From Microbispora rosea subsp. aerata (GTDB taxonomy: Bacteria > Actinomycetota > Actinomycetes > Streptosporangiales > Streptosporangiaceae): a stretch of DNA of 64,000 bases. The stretch covers positions 85,413 through 149,412 of the forward strand of contig NZ_BMPY01000017.1 of assembly GCF_014647835.1 (NCBI RefSeq). Direction: 5' to 3'. Of the stretch, positions 33,674 to 42,753 are shown piece after piece. The notes beneath the pieces were generated by a model. It saw only the letters and a program-made list of their open reading frames with translations. It did no database searches and had not been told where the DNA came from. A program made the translations under genes and the position numbers. Numbering within the stretch: position 1 is the stretch's first letter; each line of letters begins with the position of its first letter.

Positions 33674-33838
33674 TCAGCCCAGGTCGCGACCGGCCTTCCG
33701 GGCCTGACGCTGCGCCCAGGACGCCAGACGCGACCAGCGCCGGGCCGCGACGAGACGGTTGGCGACGCGGGTGTCGTCGGCCTCCCGGCGCAGCTCGGTC
33801 ATCCGCTCGGTGGCCAGCGAGTAGTCGTGGAACATCAT
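33674..33838 (-). CDS. Small Arg/Ala-rich helical protein (54 aa)
   Basis: Begins MMFHDYSLATERMTELRREA and ends RQARKAGRDLG. Basic, helical, no cysteines, no membrane segment. It shares the pattern YxxxxxRxxxLxxEAxxxR with the 55-aa protein at 11385-11552. Strong G/C third-position bias and GGGGA upstream support coding. It lies between the sulfite-oxidase-like gene (35 bp downstream) and the ArsR gene, all on the minus strand. Function unknown. Confidence 0.68.
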   Translation of the reverse strand: MMFHDYSLATERMTELRREADDTRVANRLVAARRWSRLASWAQRQARKAGRDLG

Positions 33839-33932
33839 TGCCGTCCCCGTGATCGATGTAACTGTCTTAATTTTCTTAGCCAGTTACAAAGGTATGTCAA
33901 AGCGGGGTAACTGGTCAAGTCGATTTGGACGG

Positions 33933-34268
33933 TTACGACGGCCTGGCCGCCTGGGCGTCGTACGCGTTGACGACGGTGTCGAGCAGGCCCGGGAAGAGGG
34001 CGTCGAGATCCTCGCGGCGCAGCGAGCTCATCTTCGCGGTCCCCCGATAGACCTGCCTGATCACGCCAGCCTCGCGGAGCACCCGGAAGTGGTGGGTGCT
34101 CGTCGACTTGCTGACCGCGAGGTCGATCGCCGAGCAGGAGGACTCGCCGGTGCGGGCGAGAAAGCGCACCACCTGGAGGCGCACGGGATCGGACAGCGCG
34201 TGCAGGACGTCCTCCAGCCGGATCTCGGACCGATCCGGATGATCGAGCGTCCGGGGCTGGGGCGTCAT
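33933..34268 (-). CDS. ArsR-family transcriptional regulator
   Basis: 111-aa winged-helix repressor: ALSDPVRLQVVRFLARTGES (near residue 24), CSAIDLAVSKSTSTHHFRVL recognition helix (near 45). It has one Cys in that segment and lacks the CxCxxC metal site of classical ArsR, so the signal may not be a metal. Divergent from an old yellow enzyme gene with two inverted repeats between, so control of that gene and itself is likely. GGAG precedes ATG 34268. Confidence 0.9.
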   Translation of the reverse strand: MTPQPRTLDHPDRSEIRLEDVLHALSDPVRLQVVRFLARTGESSCSAIDLAVSKSTSTHHFRVLREAGVIRQVYRGTAKMSSLRREDLDALFPGLLDTVVNAYDAQAARPS

Positions 34269-34293
34269 CGCGGCTCTCCTCGCACGATCCTTG

Positions 34294-34343
34294 TACGACG
34301 ATCGTCGTAGTTTGACAGTTCACGTACTACGAAAGCTATCGTA
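34294..34343. promoter_or_regulatory. Divergent ArsR/OYE promoter with two palindromes
   Basis: TACGACGATCGTCGTA (34294-34309) is a perfect 16-bp palindrome, and TACGA (34328-34332) with TCGTA (34339-34343) forms a second one with the same half-site. TTGACA (34312-34317) and TATCGT (34337-34342) are the promoter elements for the OYE gene, 19 bp apart. The second repeat overlaps the -10, as expected of a repressor site. Confidence 0.7.
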
Positions 34344-34373
34344 CAAAGGTCATCGTGACGAGAGGAGAGCGGC

Positions 34374-35471
34374 GTGAGCGCGTTGTTCGAGCCCCTGACC
34401 TTGCGGAGCCTGACCATTCCCAACCGCGTCTGGATGTCGCCGATGTGCCAGTACAGCGCGGCGGTGGAGGGGCCGGAGCAGGGCGTCCCCACCGACTGGC
34501 ATCTCACCCATCTCGGCTCCCGCGCGGTGGGCGGGGCCGGTCTCATCATCGCCGAGGCCACGGCGGTGTCCCCCGAGGGCCGGATCAGCCCGGCCGACCT
34601 CGGGCTGTGGAACGAGCGCCAGCAGGAGGCGTTCGGCCGCATCACCCGGTTTGTCGCCGAGCACGGCGCGGTGCCCGGCATCCAGCTCGCCCACGCCGGG
34701 CGCAAGGCGTCCACCGACCGCCCGTGGCGCGGCGGCGCGCCGGTCGGCCCGGACAACCACGGCTGGCGGCCGGTCGCGCCCAGCCCGATCCCGTTCGACG
34801 AGGGCTACCCGGTGCCGCAGGAGCTGAGCGAGGCGGACATCCGGCGGGTGGTGGACGCGTTCGCGGCTGCCGCGCGCCGCGCGCTCGCGGCGGGCTTCAA
34901 GGCGGTGGAGATCCACGGCGCCCACGGCTACCTGATCCACGAGTTCCTCTCGCCGTTCAGCAACCGGCGCACCGACGCGTACGGCGGCACCTTCGAAAAC
35001 CGGACTCGTCTCGCACTGGAGGTGGTCGACGCGGTGCGCGCCGAATGGCCGGACGAGCTGCCGGTGCTCTTCCGCGTCTCGGCCACCGACTGGCTGAGCG
35101 AGAACCCCGAGGACCCGCGCGAGGGCTGGACGGCCGACGACACCGTACGGCTGGCCAAGGAGCTGCTCGCCCGCGGGGTGGACCTGCTCGACGTCTCCAC
35201 GGGCGGCATCGCGCCGGGGGCCCGCATCCCCATGGAGCCGGGCTATCAGGTGCCGTTCGCGGCCAAGGTGAAGGCGGAGACCGACCTCGCCGTCTCGGCC
35301 GTCGGGCTCATCACCGAGCCGCGCCACGCGGAGGAGATCGTGGCCTCCGGGCAGGCCGACGCGGTGATGCTCGGGCGTGAGCTGCTGCGCAACCCCTACT
35401 GGCCCAATTTCGCGGCGCGCGAGCTGGGCGCGACGGGGCACTGGCCCAGCCAGTATCACCGGGCCCTCTGA
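34374..35471 (+). CDS. Old yellow enzyme family NADH:flavin oxidoreductase (YqjM type)
   Basis: 365-aa FMN-dependent ene-reductase. The MCQYSA motif (near residue 23) with its redox-tuning Cys places it in the YqjM/thermophilic-like class. HGAHGYLIHEFLSP (near 181) and NRRTDAYGG (near 198) line the active site; FRVSATDWLS follows. GAGGAG precedes GTG 34374. The substrate, probably an electrophilic enone, may be the inducer of the divergent ArsR regulator (inference). Confidence 0.93.
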   Translation: MSALFEPLTLRSLTIPNRVWMSPMCQYSAAVEGPEQGVPTDWHLTHLGSRAVGGAGLIIAEATAVSPEGRISPADLGLWNERQQEAFGRITRFVAEHGAVPGIQLAHAGRKASTDRPWRGGAPVGPDNHGWRPVAPSPIPFDEGYPVPQELSEADIRRVVDAFAAAARRALAAGFKAVEIHGAHGYLIHEFLSPFSNRRTDAYGGTFENRTRLALEVVDAVRAEWPDELPVLFRVSATDWLSENPEDPREGWTADDTVRLAKELLARGVDLLDVSTGGIAPGARIPMEPGYQVPFAAKVKAETDLAVSAVGLITEPRHAEEIVASGQADAVMLGRELLRNPYWPNFAARELGATGHWPSQYHRAL

Positions 35472-35485
35472 ACGCGCCGCCGGCC

Positions 35486-35513
35486 GCCCCGGCGAGGACC
35501 GGCCGGCCGGGGC
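35486..35513 (+). terminator. Probable terminator after the OYE gene
   Basis: GCCCCGGC (35486-35493) pairs with GCCGGGGC (35506-35513) across a 12-nt loop, starting 15 bp after the stop. No T-tract follows. Confidence 0.45.
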
Positions 35514-35567
35514 AAACAGCGAGTAAGGCGGGGCGACATCGGGGCGGACCTGGGTAGGGGTCGCCGT

Positions 35568-36533
35568 ATGGTGGAGATCGGTTTCACCCTGATGTGCGAG
35601 CAGTCACCGGCGAAGGAGCTGGTGGCGGACGCGGTCGCGGCCGAGCGGGCCGGTTTCGGCTACGCGGTCGTCTCCGACCACTATTTCCCGTGGCTGGAGG
35701 AGATGGGCCACTCGCCGTACGCCTGGTCGGTGCTGGGCGCGGTGGCGCAGGCCACCGAGCGGCTGCCGCTGATGACGTACGTGACCTGCCCGATCATGCG
35801 CTACCACCCGGCGGTGGTGGCGCAGAAGGCGGCCACGATGGGGGTGCTCACCGACGGCAGGTTCACCCTCGGCGTGGGCGCGGGCGAGAACCTGAACGAG
35901 CACGTGGTCGGGCACGGCTGGCCGCCGGTCAACACCAGGCACGAGATGTTCCGCGAGGCCATCGAGGTCATCAAGGAGCTGTTCCGGGGCGGATACCGCA
36001 ACTACCGCGGCGAGTATTTCGACATCGACTCGGCCCGGCTGTTCGACCTGCCCGAGCGGCCGGTGCCCGTCGCGGTCGCCGCCTCCGGTGAGCAGTCGGT
36101 GGACATCGCCGCCGAGCTCGGCGACGGCCTGGTGGCCACCGACCCGGACGGGTCGCTGGTGGAGAGGTTCGCGGCGTCCGGCGGCGAGGGCAAGCCCGTC
36201 TACGGCCAGCTCGCCGTCTGCTACGACCCCGACGAGGACGCCGCGGCCGAGCGGGCGCACCGCCTGTGGCGCTGGTCGGTGACCGGCTGGAAGGTCATGT
36301 CGGAGCTGCCCGCGCCGGTCAGCTTCGCCGCCGCGACCGAGACCGTACGGCCGCGGGACGTGGCGGCGAAGGTGCCCTGCGGCGCGGACGTGGACGCCGT
36401 GGTCGAGGCCGCGCGACGCTACACCGAGGCCGGCTTCACCCATCTCTCGATCGTGCAGGTCGGGCGGGAGCGCCAGCGGGAGTTCTTCGAGTGGTCGGAG
36501 AAGGAGCTCCTGCCCGCGCTCCGGGATCTGTAG
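35568..36533 (+). CDS. F420-dependent LLM-class oxidoreductase
   Basis: 321-aa luciferase-like TIM barrel, close in pattern to the G6PDH-related F420 family (TIGR03557-like): MVEIGFTLMCEQ, VVSDHYFPWLEE (near residue 35), TYVTCPIMRYHPAVVAQ (near 70), FTLGVGAGENLNEHV (near 99). It should use coenzyme F420, which implies the host makes F420. Substrate unknown. A GTAGGGGTC site precedes ATG 35568. Monocistronic. Confidence 0.9.
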   Translation: MVEIGFTLMCEQSPAKELVADAVAAERAGFGYAVVSDHYFPWLEEMGHSPYAWSVLGAVAQATERLPLMTYVTCPIMRYHPAVVAQKAATMGVLTDGRFTLGVGAGENLNEHVVGHGWPPVNTRHEMFREAIEVIKELFRGGYRNYRGEYFDIDSARLFDLPERPVPVAVAASGEQSVDIAAELGDGLVATDPDGSLVERFAASGGEGKPVYGQLAVCYDPDEDAAAERAHRLWRWSVTGWKVMSELPAPVSFAAATETVRPRDVAAKVPCGADVDAVVEAARRYTEAGFTHLSIVQVGRERQREFFEWSEKELLPALRDL

Positions 36534-36545
36534 CCCCCGCCCGCC

Positions 36546-37526
36546 TCACCTGTCCAGCCCAGCGGTCTCCGGCTCCATCCGCGTGGCGGCGCGACGCCAG
36601 GGCAGCGCGGGCAGGCCGCACCGCACGCGCAGGACCATCCAGACGGCCGGGGCGAGCAGCAGCACGGCGAGCAGCACCCAGACGGTCTCGGCGTTGCCGA
36701 CGCCGAACATCTTCAGCGCCGAGGCGAGCAGCACGAACGCCAGGACACGGCGGATCAGCCCGCCGGGGGCGCGGGAGGAGATCCGCGAGCCGAGGTAGAC
36801 GCCGGGGATCGAGCCGGCCAGCAGCGCCAGTGTGATCGACAGCGTGAACTCGCCGAACAGCAGGTGGCCGATCGCGGCCGACATGACGAGCGGCACGGCC
36901 TGGACGAGGTCGGTCCCGACGAGCTGGTTGGCCTTCAGCGTGGGGTAGAGGGCCAGCAGGGCCACGATGATCAGCGATCCCGAGCCGACCGAGGTGATGC
37001 CGACCACCAGCCCGCCGACGACCCCCACCAGCGCGGTCGGCAGCGGCCGTACGGTGACGGACGGCATCTCGGTCGCGGCCGGTTCGCCGGGGGCGGCGGT
37101 GCGGCGGCCGGTCTCGGGGGTGCGGCCCTCGGCGCGGTCGCGCATGGCGAGATAGCCGCGTACGGCCAGCCCGCCCGCCGCGATCAGCAGCGCGACGCCG
37201 AGGCCGGTCTGGATCACCTGCTGCACGCCCTCGCCCTCGCCGAGGGCGCGGGCGATGAGCACGCCGCAGAACGCCGCGGGGACCGAGCCCGCGCACAGCC
37301 AGGCGACGAGCTTGAGGTTGACCGTTCCGCGGCGCAGGTGCACCAGGCTGCCCACCGGTTTCATGACGGCGGCGGCGACGAGGTCGCTGGAAACGGCGGC
37401 GAGGGGCGGCACGCCGAAGAACGTCACGAGCATCGGCGTCATCAGGGCGCCGCCGCCCATCCCGGTCAGGCCGACGACGACGGCGACCAGGAACGAGCCG
37501 ATCGCCATGGTGTAGTCGAAATGCAC
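36546..37526 (-). CDS. TSUP (TauE/SafE) family permease
   Basis: 326-aa membrane protein with about eight helices in two repeats (GLTGMGGGALMTPMLV near residue 20 and GGLVVGITSVGSGSLII near 174) and a cytoplasmic Arg/Pro/Glu loop at ~130-155. TSUP proteins export or import sulfur oxyanions or organosulfonates. GTG 37526 has GGTAGGG about 7 nt upstream. The sulfite-oxidase-like enzyme 3 kb away hints at sulfur chemistry but they are not in one operon. Confidence 0.9.
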   Translation of the reverse strand: MHFDYTMAIGSFLVAVVVGLTGMGGGALMTPMLVTFFGVPPLAAVSSDLVAAAVMKPVGSLVHLRRGTVNLKLVAWLCAGSVPAAFCGVLIARALGEGEGVQQVIQTGLGVALLIAAGGLAVRGYLAMRDRAEGRTPETGRRTAAPGEPAATEMPSVTVRPLPTALVGVVGGLVVGITSVGSGSLIIVALLALYPTLKANQLVGTDLVQAVPLVMSAAIGHLLFGEFTLSITLALLAGSIPGVYLGSRISSRAPGGLIRRVLAFVLLASALKMFGVGNAETVWVLLAVLLLAPAVWMVLRVRCGLPALPWRRAATRMEPETAGLDR

Positions 37527-37599
37527 GCATTAACCCTACCTAACCCATCGGAATTACGGAAACCCCCCTTTCATGGATTGATCGACTGTAGCTTCCGTG

Positions 37600-37743
37600 C
37601 TTAACCGGTTCGCCCCGATCGTCGGCCGCGCGCTCCGGCAGTCGCGGATCACGTCGCTCTTCCGGGCTTTCGCCTCGGGTGCAAGCCCCTGTTGACGCGG
37701 TGGTCGCGGGCGGAATACCGTGGCCGGGCCTTATCCGGTTAAG
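37600..37743. repeat. Separated inverted repeats CTTAACCGG / CCGGTTAAG
   Basis: CTTAACCGG (37600-37608) and its exact complement CCGGTTAAG (37735-37743) flank the candidate ROK promoter between the divergent TSUP and ROK genes. They may be operator half-sites for looping or two copies of one site. Confidence 0.45.
37692..37721 (+). promoter_or_regulatory. Candidate promoter of the ROK kinase gene
   Basis: TTGACG (37692-37697) and TACCGT (37716-37721) with an 18-bp spacer. Transcription would begin near 37728, about 75 bp before the start codon. Confidence 0.5.
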
Positions 37744-37803
37744 TGACAGGTTTCCGTGCAAGAAAGCGGGAGCAGACGTGGTTGAGGGGCCCGGGATGCG
37801 GCG

Positions 37804-38727
37804 ATGACCGTCCTCGCGGTGGACATCGGCGGCACCAAGTTCGCCGCCGCGGCCGTCGCACCCGACGGCGAGATGCTGGCCCGCGCCGAGGTGCCGCTGC
37901 GCGGCCTCGCCTCGGCCGGCGAGACGCTGTCGGAGGTCGTGGGCCGGATCATCGAGCGTGTGGAGCCCGCCCGTCTCGACGGGATCGGGATCGGCTCGGC
38001 CGGGCCGCTCGACCCGCGCCGGGGCACGGTCAGCCCGGTGAACATCCCCACCTGGCGAGAGTTCCCGCTGGTGGACGCGCTGGGCGAGATGCTGCCCGGC
38101 AGGCCCGTACGGCTCGCGGGCGACGCCCAGTGCATGGCGCTCGGGGAGTGGTGGCGCGGCCTGGGCGGAGACCGCGCGGCGCGCAGCCGGGCCATGCTCG
38201 GCGTGGTCGTCTCCACCGGAGTGGGCGGGGGTTTCGTGCTCGACGGCGTGCCGTACGTCGGCCCGACCGGCAACGCCGGGCACATCGGCCACATCACGGT
38301 CGACCCCGGCGGCGAGCCGTGCCCCTGCGGCGGCGTCGGCTGCGTCGAGACCATCGCGAGCGGCCCCGGCATGGTCCGGTGGGCCACCGCCAACGGCTGG
38401 ACCGGCGAGGACGCGCGGGCGCTGGCCGCCGACGCCGGGGCCGGGCACCCCACCGCCGCGCGCGCCTTCCGGCGGGCGGCCGACGCGCTCGCCACCGCCG
38501 TGCTCACGGCGTCCGCTCTTTTCGACCTCGATCACGTCGTCATCGGAGGGGGCGTGGCCGCGGCGGGGCCGATCCTGTTCGACCCGCTCAGGCAGGCGAT
38601 CGAGAGGAACGCCGGGCTCGGCTTCCTGCGGCGCCTGCGGGTGGACCCGACCTCCCTGGGCCGCGACGCCGGGCTGTTCGGCGCCGCCGCCCTCGTCCTG
38701 CTGCGGGACGGCGGCCCGGGCGCCTGA
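37804..38727 (+). CDS. ROK-family sugar kinase (glucokinase-like)
   Basis: 307 aa. Phosphate-binding DIGGTKFAAA (near residue 7), catalytic Asp in RLAGDAQCMALGE (near 102), and the ROK zinc site in GHIGHITVDPGG and CPCGGVGCVE (near 155-180). No N-terminal HTH, so a kinase rather than a ROK repressor. It could phosphorylate glucose or N-acetylmannosamine. The ribosome-binding site is weak. Confidence 0.9.
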   Translation: MTVLAVDIGGTKFAAAAVAPDGEMLARAEVPLRGLASAGETLSEVVGRIIERVEPARLDGIGIGSAGPLDPRRGTVSPVNIPTWREFPLVDALGEMLPGRPVRLAGDAQCMALGEWWRGLGGDRAARSRAMLGVVVSTGVGGGFVLDGVPYVGPTGNAGHIGHITVDPGGEPCPCGGVGCVETIASGPGMVRWATANGWTGEDARALAADAGAGHPTAARAFRRAADALATAVLTASALFDLDHVVIGGGVAAAGPILFDPLRQAIERNAGLGFLRRLRVDPTSLGRDAGLFGAAALVLLRDGGPGA

Positions 38728-38833
38728 CGCCGGCGGGCACGCGGGCGTGACCGCCGGGCTGCCGGTTCCGCGGCGCGGGTAGTCTGAAGCGACGAAGCGA
38801 TCGGGGGACCGCGGCCATGACGGGAACGCACGC

Positions 38834-40423
38834 ATGAAAGGCGCGTCCGGCTCCGCGGACCCCCGGGCCGGGCCGCCGTCCCCCGGCCTGATGGCGACGC
38901 TGCTCGAACGCAGCGGCGAGGGCGTCGTGCTGTGCGACGCGGACGGGGTCGTGACGCTGGCCAACGCGGCGGCGGTCCGCCTGGTGCCGCGGATCGAGCC
39001 GGGCCTGCCCGCGCCCGCGCCGCTCGGCGCCGCCGCGTCCGCCCCCGAGGGCCGGACCGTGACGTACGGCGGCCGGGCGATCCGGATCCGCACCGAGACG
39101 GTCGGCGACGGCCGGCTCGCCTGGTATCTCACCGATCTGCGGGCCGCGCCGCGGACCGAGTTCCTGCTGGAGGCCGGTCGGCGCCTGTCCGCCTCGCTCG
39201 ACCCGTACCGGTGCGCCCGGGCGGCGACCGAGCTGGGGGCCGAATATCTGTCGGACGTGGCCGTCGTGCTGATGCGGCCCACCGCGCGACCCCGGCTGAA
39301 ATGGGTGCGCGCCCTCGCCGGCGGCCACGCCCCGGAGGAGGGCACGCTGCCTGTTGCCGCGGCGGCGCGGGTGCCCGGCCTGATCGACGCGCTCTCGGGC
39401 CGGGGCGACGGCGGCGGAAGAGAAGGACGGCAGGACCCGGACGGCATGCCCGACTGGCTGCTGCCGGAGGAGTTCGGCCCGTACGGCGACCCGCTGGTGC
39501 TCCCGCTGCCCGGCAACGACGGGCCCGCCGGGGCGATGGCGCTCGTCCGCCGCGCCGGACGGCCGCCGTTCGACGACGACGACCGGGTGATGGCGCGCGA
39601 CCTCGCGAGCCGGGCCGGGACCGCGATCTCGGCGGGCCTGCTGTTCCGCGAGCAGAGCAAGGTCAACGCCATCTTGACCGGCGATCTGCTGCCGCCCGAC
39701 CTGCCGGAGATCGCGGGCATGCGGCTGGCCGGCCTGCTGCGGGCCTCGCGGCAGGCGGGCGCGATCGGCGGCGACTTCTACGACGTCTACCTGCCGGAGC
39801 CGGCGCCCGAGAGCGAGATCGTGGAACGGCCGCCGCTGGTCATCTTGGGCGACGTCTGCGGCAAGGGCGCCCACGCGGCGGTCCTGGCCGGTCAGGTCCG
39901 CCACAGCCTGCGCACGCTCCTGCTGCTGGAAAGCCGCCCCGACCGGCTGCTCGAACTGCTCAACCGGTCGCTGCTGGCCTCTCCGTCGCCGAACTCCTAC
40001 GTCACGCTGGTCGTCGCGGCGCTGCGGACCGCCCCGGGAGACCACGTGCTGGTGGACCTGGCCGTGGCGGGACACCCGCCGCCGCTGGTCCTGCGCGACG
40101 ACGGCACCGTGGAGGAGGCCACCGCCCACGGCTCCATGCTCGGCGCGGTGAAGCGGATCACCCTGTGGCGGGCCACCGTGGATCTCGCGCCCGGCGAGGT
40201 GTGCCTGCTGTACAGCGACGGCATCACCGAGGCGTTCGGCGGTCCGGGCGGCCGGGAGATGTTCGGCGACGAGCGGCTGAAGGAGGCGCTGGCGGCCTGC
40301 GCGCGTCTGCCGGCCGAGGCCGTGGTGGCTCGGCTGGAGCGGCTCAGCACCGAGTGGCTGGGCGGCCCGGACGGCGGGCTTCAAGACGACCGCGCGCTGC
40401 TCGCCGTACGCGCGGGGGCCTAG
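38834..40423 (+). CDS. PAS-GAF-SpoIIE serine phosphatase
   Basis: 529 aa. N-terminal PAS-like segment (residues ~20-105: GEGVVLCDADGVVTLANAA), GAF-like domain (~125-270), and a C-terminal PP2C-type SpoIIE/RsbU domain with metal-binding GGDFYDVYL (near 312), GDVCGKGAHAAVLAG (near 337), LLYSDGITEAFG (near 456) and QDDRALLAV. Such enzymes dephosphorylate STAS-domain antagonists to release sigma factors; the STAS protein at 2201-2542 is a possible but unproven partner. No kinase domain is attached. Confidence 0.9.
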   Translation: MKGASGSADPRAGPPSPGLMATLLERSGEGVVLCDADGVVTLANAAAVRLVPRIEPGLPAPAPLGAAASAPEGRTVTYGGRAIRIRTETVGDGRLAWYLTDLRAAPRTEFLLEAGRRLSASLDPYRCARAATELGAEYLSDVAVVLMRPTARPRLKWVRALAGGHAPEEGTLPVAAAARVPGLIDALSGRGDGGGREGRQDPDGMPDWLLPEEFGPYGDPLVLPLPGNDGPAGAMALVRRAGRPPFDDDDRVMARDLASRAGTAISAGLLFREQSKVNAILTGDLLPPDLPEIAGMRLAGLLRASRQAGAIGGDFYDVYLPEPAPESEIVERPPLVILGDVCGKGAHAAVLAGQVRHSLRTLLLLESRPDRLLELLNRSLLASPSPNSYVTLVVAALRTAPGDHVLVDLAVAGHPPPLVLRDDGTVEEATAHGSMLGAVKRITLWRATVDLAPGEVCLLYSDGITEAFGGPGGREMFGDERLKEALAACARLPAEAVVARLERLSTEWLGGPDGGLQDDRALLAVRAGA

Positions 40424-40481
40424 CGATGGCCCGCCCCGCCCGGCCGGGCCCGCGTCGAGACCGTTTTGCGACAATGTGCGG

Positions 40482-42743
40482 GTGAGCAGGCGTGCCGTCG
40501 CCGTCCGCGTCGAGGGGATCGTGCAGGGGGTCGGCTTCCGGCCCTTCGTGTACGGCCTCGCCACGCGGCTCGGCCTGGCCGGGCTGGTCGGCAACGATGA
40601 GCGCGGGGTGTTCATCGAGGTCGAGGGCGGCAGCGCGCCGGTCGAGCAGTTCCTCGCCGCGCTGGCCCGCGACCCGCCGCCGCTCGCGGTGATCGAGCGG
40701 ATCAGCACCGGCCCGGCGCCCGTCACCGGCCGCACGGCCTTCGTGATCGCGCCCAGCGCGACCGGCGAGGGCCGCCGCGCGCTGGTCTCGCCGGACGTGG
40801 CGACCTGCGCCGCCTGCCTGCGCGACCTGGCCGACCCGGCCTGCCGCAGGCACGGCTACGCCTTCACCAACTGCACCGACTGCGGGCCGCGCTTCACCAT
40901 CGTCCGCGACGTGCCCTACGACCGGGCCAACACGACGATGGCGGGCTTCCGGATGTGCGCGGACTGCGCGAGGGAATATCACGACCCCGCCGACCGGCGC
41001 TTCCACGCCCAGCCCGTGTGCTGCCCCGCCTGCGGGCCCCGGCTGCGCTTCGCGGGGCCCGGCGACCCCGAAGGGGACCCGCTGGAGCGGGCCGTACGGC
41101 TGCTGCGGGAGGGCGGCGTGCTGGCGGTCAAGGGGCTCGGCGGCTATCACCTGGCGGCGCTCGCCGCGGACGAGGCCGCCGTCGCGGCGCTGCGGTCGCG
41201 CAAGCACCGCGAGGACAAGCCGTTCGCGGTGATGGCGGGCGACCTGGCGGCGGCCCGGCGGCTGTGCGCGATCGACCCGGCCGAGGAGCGCCTGCTGACC
41301 GGCCCCGCCCGCCCCGTCGTGCTGCTGCGGCGCCTGCCGGACGCGCCCGTCGCGCCGTCGGTCGCGCCCGGCAACCGGTGGCTGGGCGTGCTGCTGCCCT
41401 ACACCCCGCTGCACCACCTGCTGCTCCGGGCGCTCGGCAGTCCAATCGTGCTGACCAGCGGAAACGTGTCGGACGAGCCGATCGCCTACCGGGACGACGA
41501 CGCTCTGGAACGGCTCGGCGGCATCGCCGACGCCTTCCTGATCCACGACCGCCCCATCCACATCCGCACCGACGACTCGGTCGTACGGGTCTTCCGCGGC
41601 CGTGACCTGCCGATCCGGCGGTCGCGGGGATACGTCCCGCATCCGCTGCCGCTGGCCCGGGCGGCGCCCCGGCCCGTGCTCGCCTGCGGCGCCGAGCTGA
41701 AGCACACGTTCTGCCTGGTCAAGGGGGATCGCGCCTTCGTCTCCCACCACATCGGCGATCTGGAGAACTACGAGACCCTGCGGTCGTTCGTCGAGGGGGT
41801 CGGGCACTTCCGGCGGCTGTTCGACGTCGTGCCCGAGGTCGTCGCGCACGACCTGCACCCCGAATATCTGTCCACCAAGTGGGCCCTCGACCAGGACGCC
41901 GACCTGGTGGGCGTGCAGCACCACCACGCCCACATCGCGTCCTGCCTGGCCGACAACGGCGTCGCGGGGCCGGTCGTGGGAGTGGCCTTCGACGGCCTCG
42001 GGTACGGCACGGACGGCACGCTGTGGGGCGGCGAGTTCCTCGTCGCCGACCTGGCCGGATTCGACCGCGCGGGCCACCTGACGCCGGTGCCGATGCCCGG
42101 GGGCGCGACCGCGATCCGGCAGCCCTGGCGCATGGCCGCCGCCTACCTCGATCTCGCCTACGACGGCGACGTCCCGGAGGATCTGGACGTCGTACGGCGC
42201 AACGCCGGGCAGTGGGGGGCCGTCGTCGCGCTGGCCCGCCGGGGCGGGAACGCGCCCCTCACCTCGAGCATGGGCCGCCTGTTCGACGCGGCGGCGGCGG
42301 TCGCGGGCGTACGCGACGCGATCACCTACGAGGGCCAGGCCGCGGTCGAGTTCGAGCAGCTCGCCGACCCCGAGGTGGACGACGCCTACTCCTGCGGCCT
42401 GGTCGGCACCGGCTCGGGGTTCGCCGTGCCGGGCGTGGAACTGGTCCGCGCGGTCGCCGACGACCTGCGGGCGGGCGTGCCGCGCGAGGTCGTCGCCGCG
42501 CGGTTCCACAACGCCGTGGCCGGGATCGTGGCCGCCGGATGCGAGCGCGTCCGCGACGGCACCGGCCTGACGACCGTGGCCCTGTCCGGCGGGGTGTTCC
42601 AAAACCTGCTGCTGCTCGGCCGGGCGGTGACCCTGCTGGAGGGGCGCGGCTTCACGGTGCTCACCCACCACCGCGTCCCCCCGAACGACGGCGGCGTCAG
42701 CCTCGGCCAGGCGGCGGTCGCCGCCGCCCGCGACGCGCGGTAG
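40482..42743 (+). CDS. hypF: Carbamoyltransferase HypF, hydrogenase maturation
   Basis: 753 aa. HypF makes the thiocarbamate on HypE that becomes the CN ligands of the NiFe site. Domains: acylphosphatase (EGIVQGVGFRPFVYGLA, residues ~9-25), two zinc fingers (CAAC, CTDCGPR, CADC, CPACGPR, ~107-185), YrdC-like (~200-375), Kae1-like carbamoyltransferase with QHHHAHIASC (~475) and DGLGYGTDGTLWGGEF (~500). GTG 40482 is preferred: GACAAT (40470-40475) is a -10-like element placed for leaderless transcription; GTG 40476 is two codons earlier. It is alone on the plus strand and converges on hypE with 10 bp between stops. Confidence 0.96.
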   Translation: MSRRAVAVRVEGIVQGVGFRPFVYGLATRLGLAGLVGNDERGVFIEVEGGSAPVEQFLAALARDPPPLAVIERISTGPAPVTGRTAFVIAPSATGEGRRALVSPDVATCAACLRDLADPACRRHGYAFTNCTDCGPRFTIVRDVPYDRANTTMAGFRMCADCAREYHDPADRRFHAQPVCCPACGPRLRFAGPGDPEGDPLERAVRLLREGGVLAVKGLGGYHLAALAADEAAVAALRSRKHREDKPFAVMAGDLAAARRLCAIDPAEERLLTGPARPVVLLRRLPDAPVAPSVAPGNRWLGVLLPYTPLHHLLLRALGSPIVLTSGNVSDEPIAYRDDDALERLGGIADAFLIHDRPIHIRTDDSVVRVFRGRDLPIRRSRGYVPHPLPLARAAPRPVLACGAELKHTFCLVKGDRAFVSHHIGDLENYETLRSFVEGVGHFRRLFDVVPEVVAHDLHPEYLSTKWALDQDADLVGVQHHHAHIASCLADNGVAGPVVGVAFDGLGYGTDGTLWGGEFLVADLAGFDRAGHLTPVPMPGGATAIRQPWRMAAAYLDLAYDGDVPEDLDVVRRNAGQWGAVVALARRGGNAPLTSSMGRLFDAAAAVAGVRDAITYEGQAAVEFEQLADPEVDDAYSCGLVGTGSGFAVPGVELVRAVADDLRAGVPREVVAARFHNAVAGIVAAGCERVRDGTGLTTVALSGGVFQNLLLLGRAVTLLEGRGFTVLTHHRVPPNDGGVSLGQAAVAAARDAR

Positions 42744-42753
42744 GTCGCGGGGG

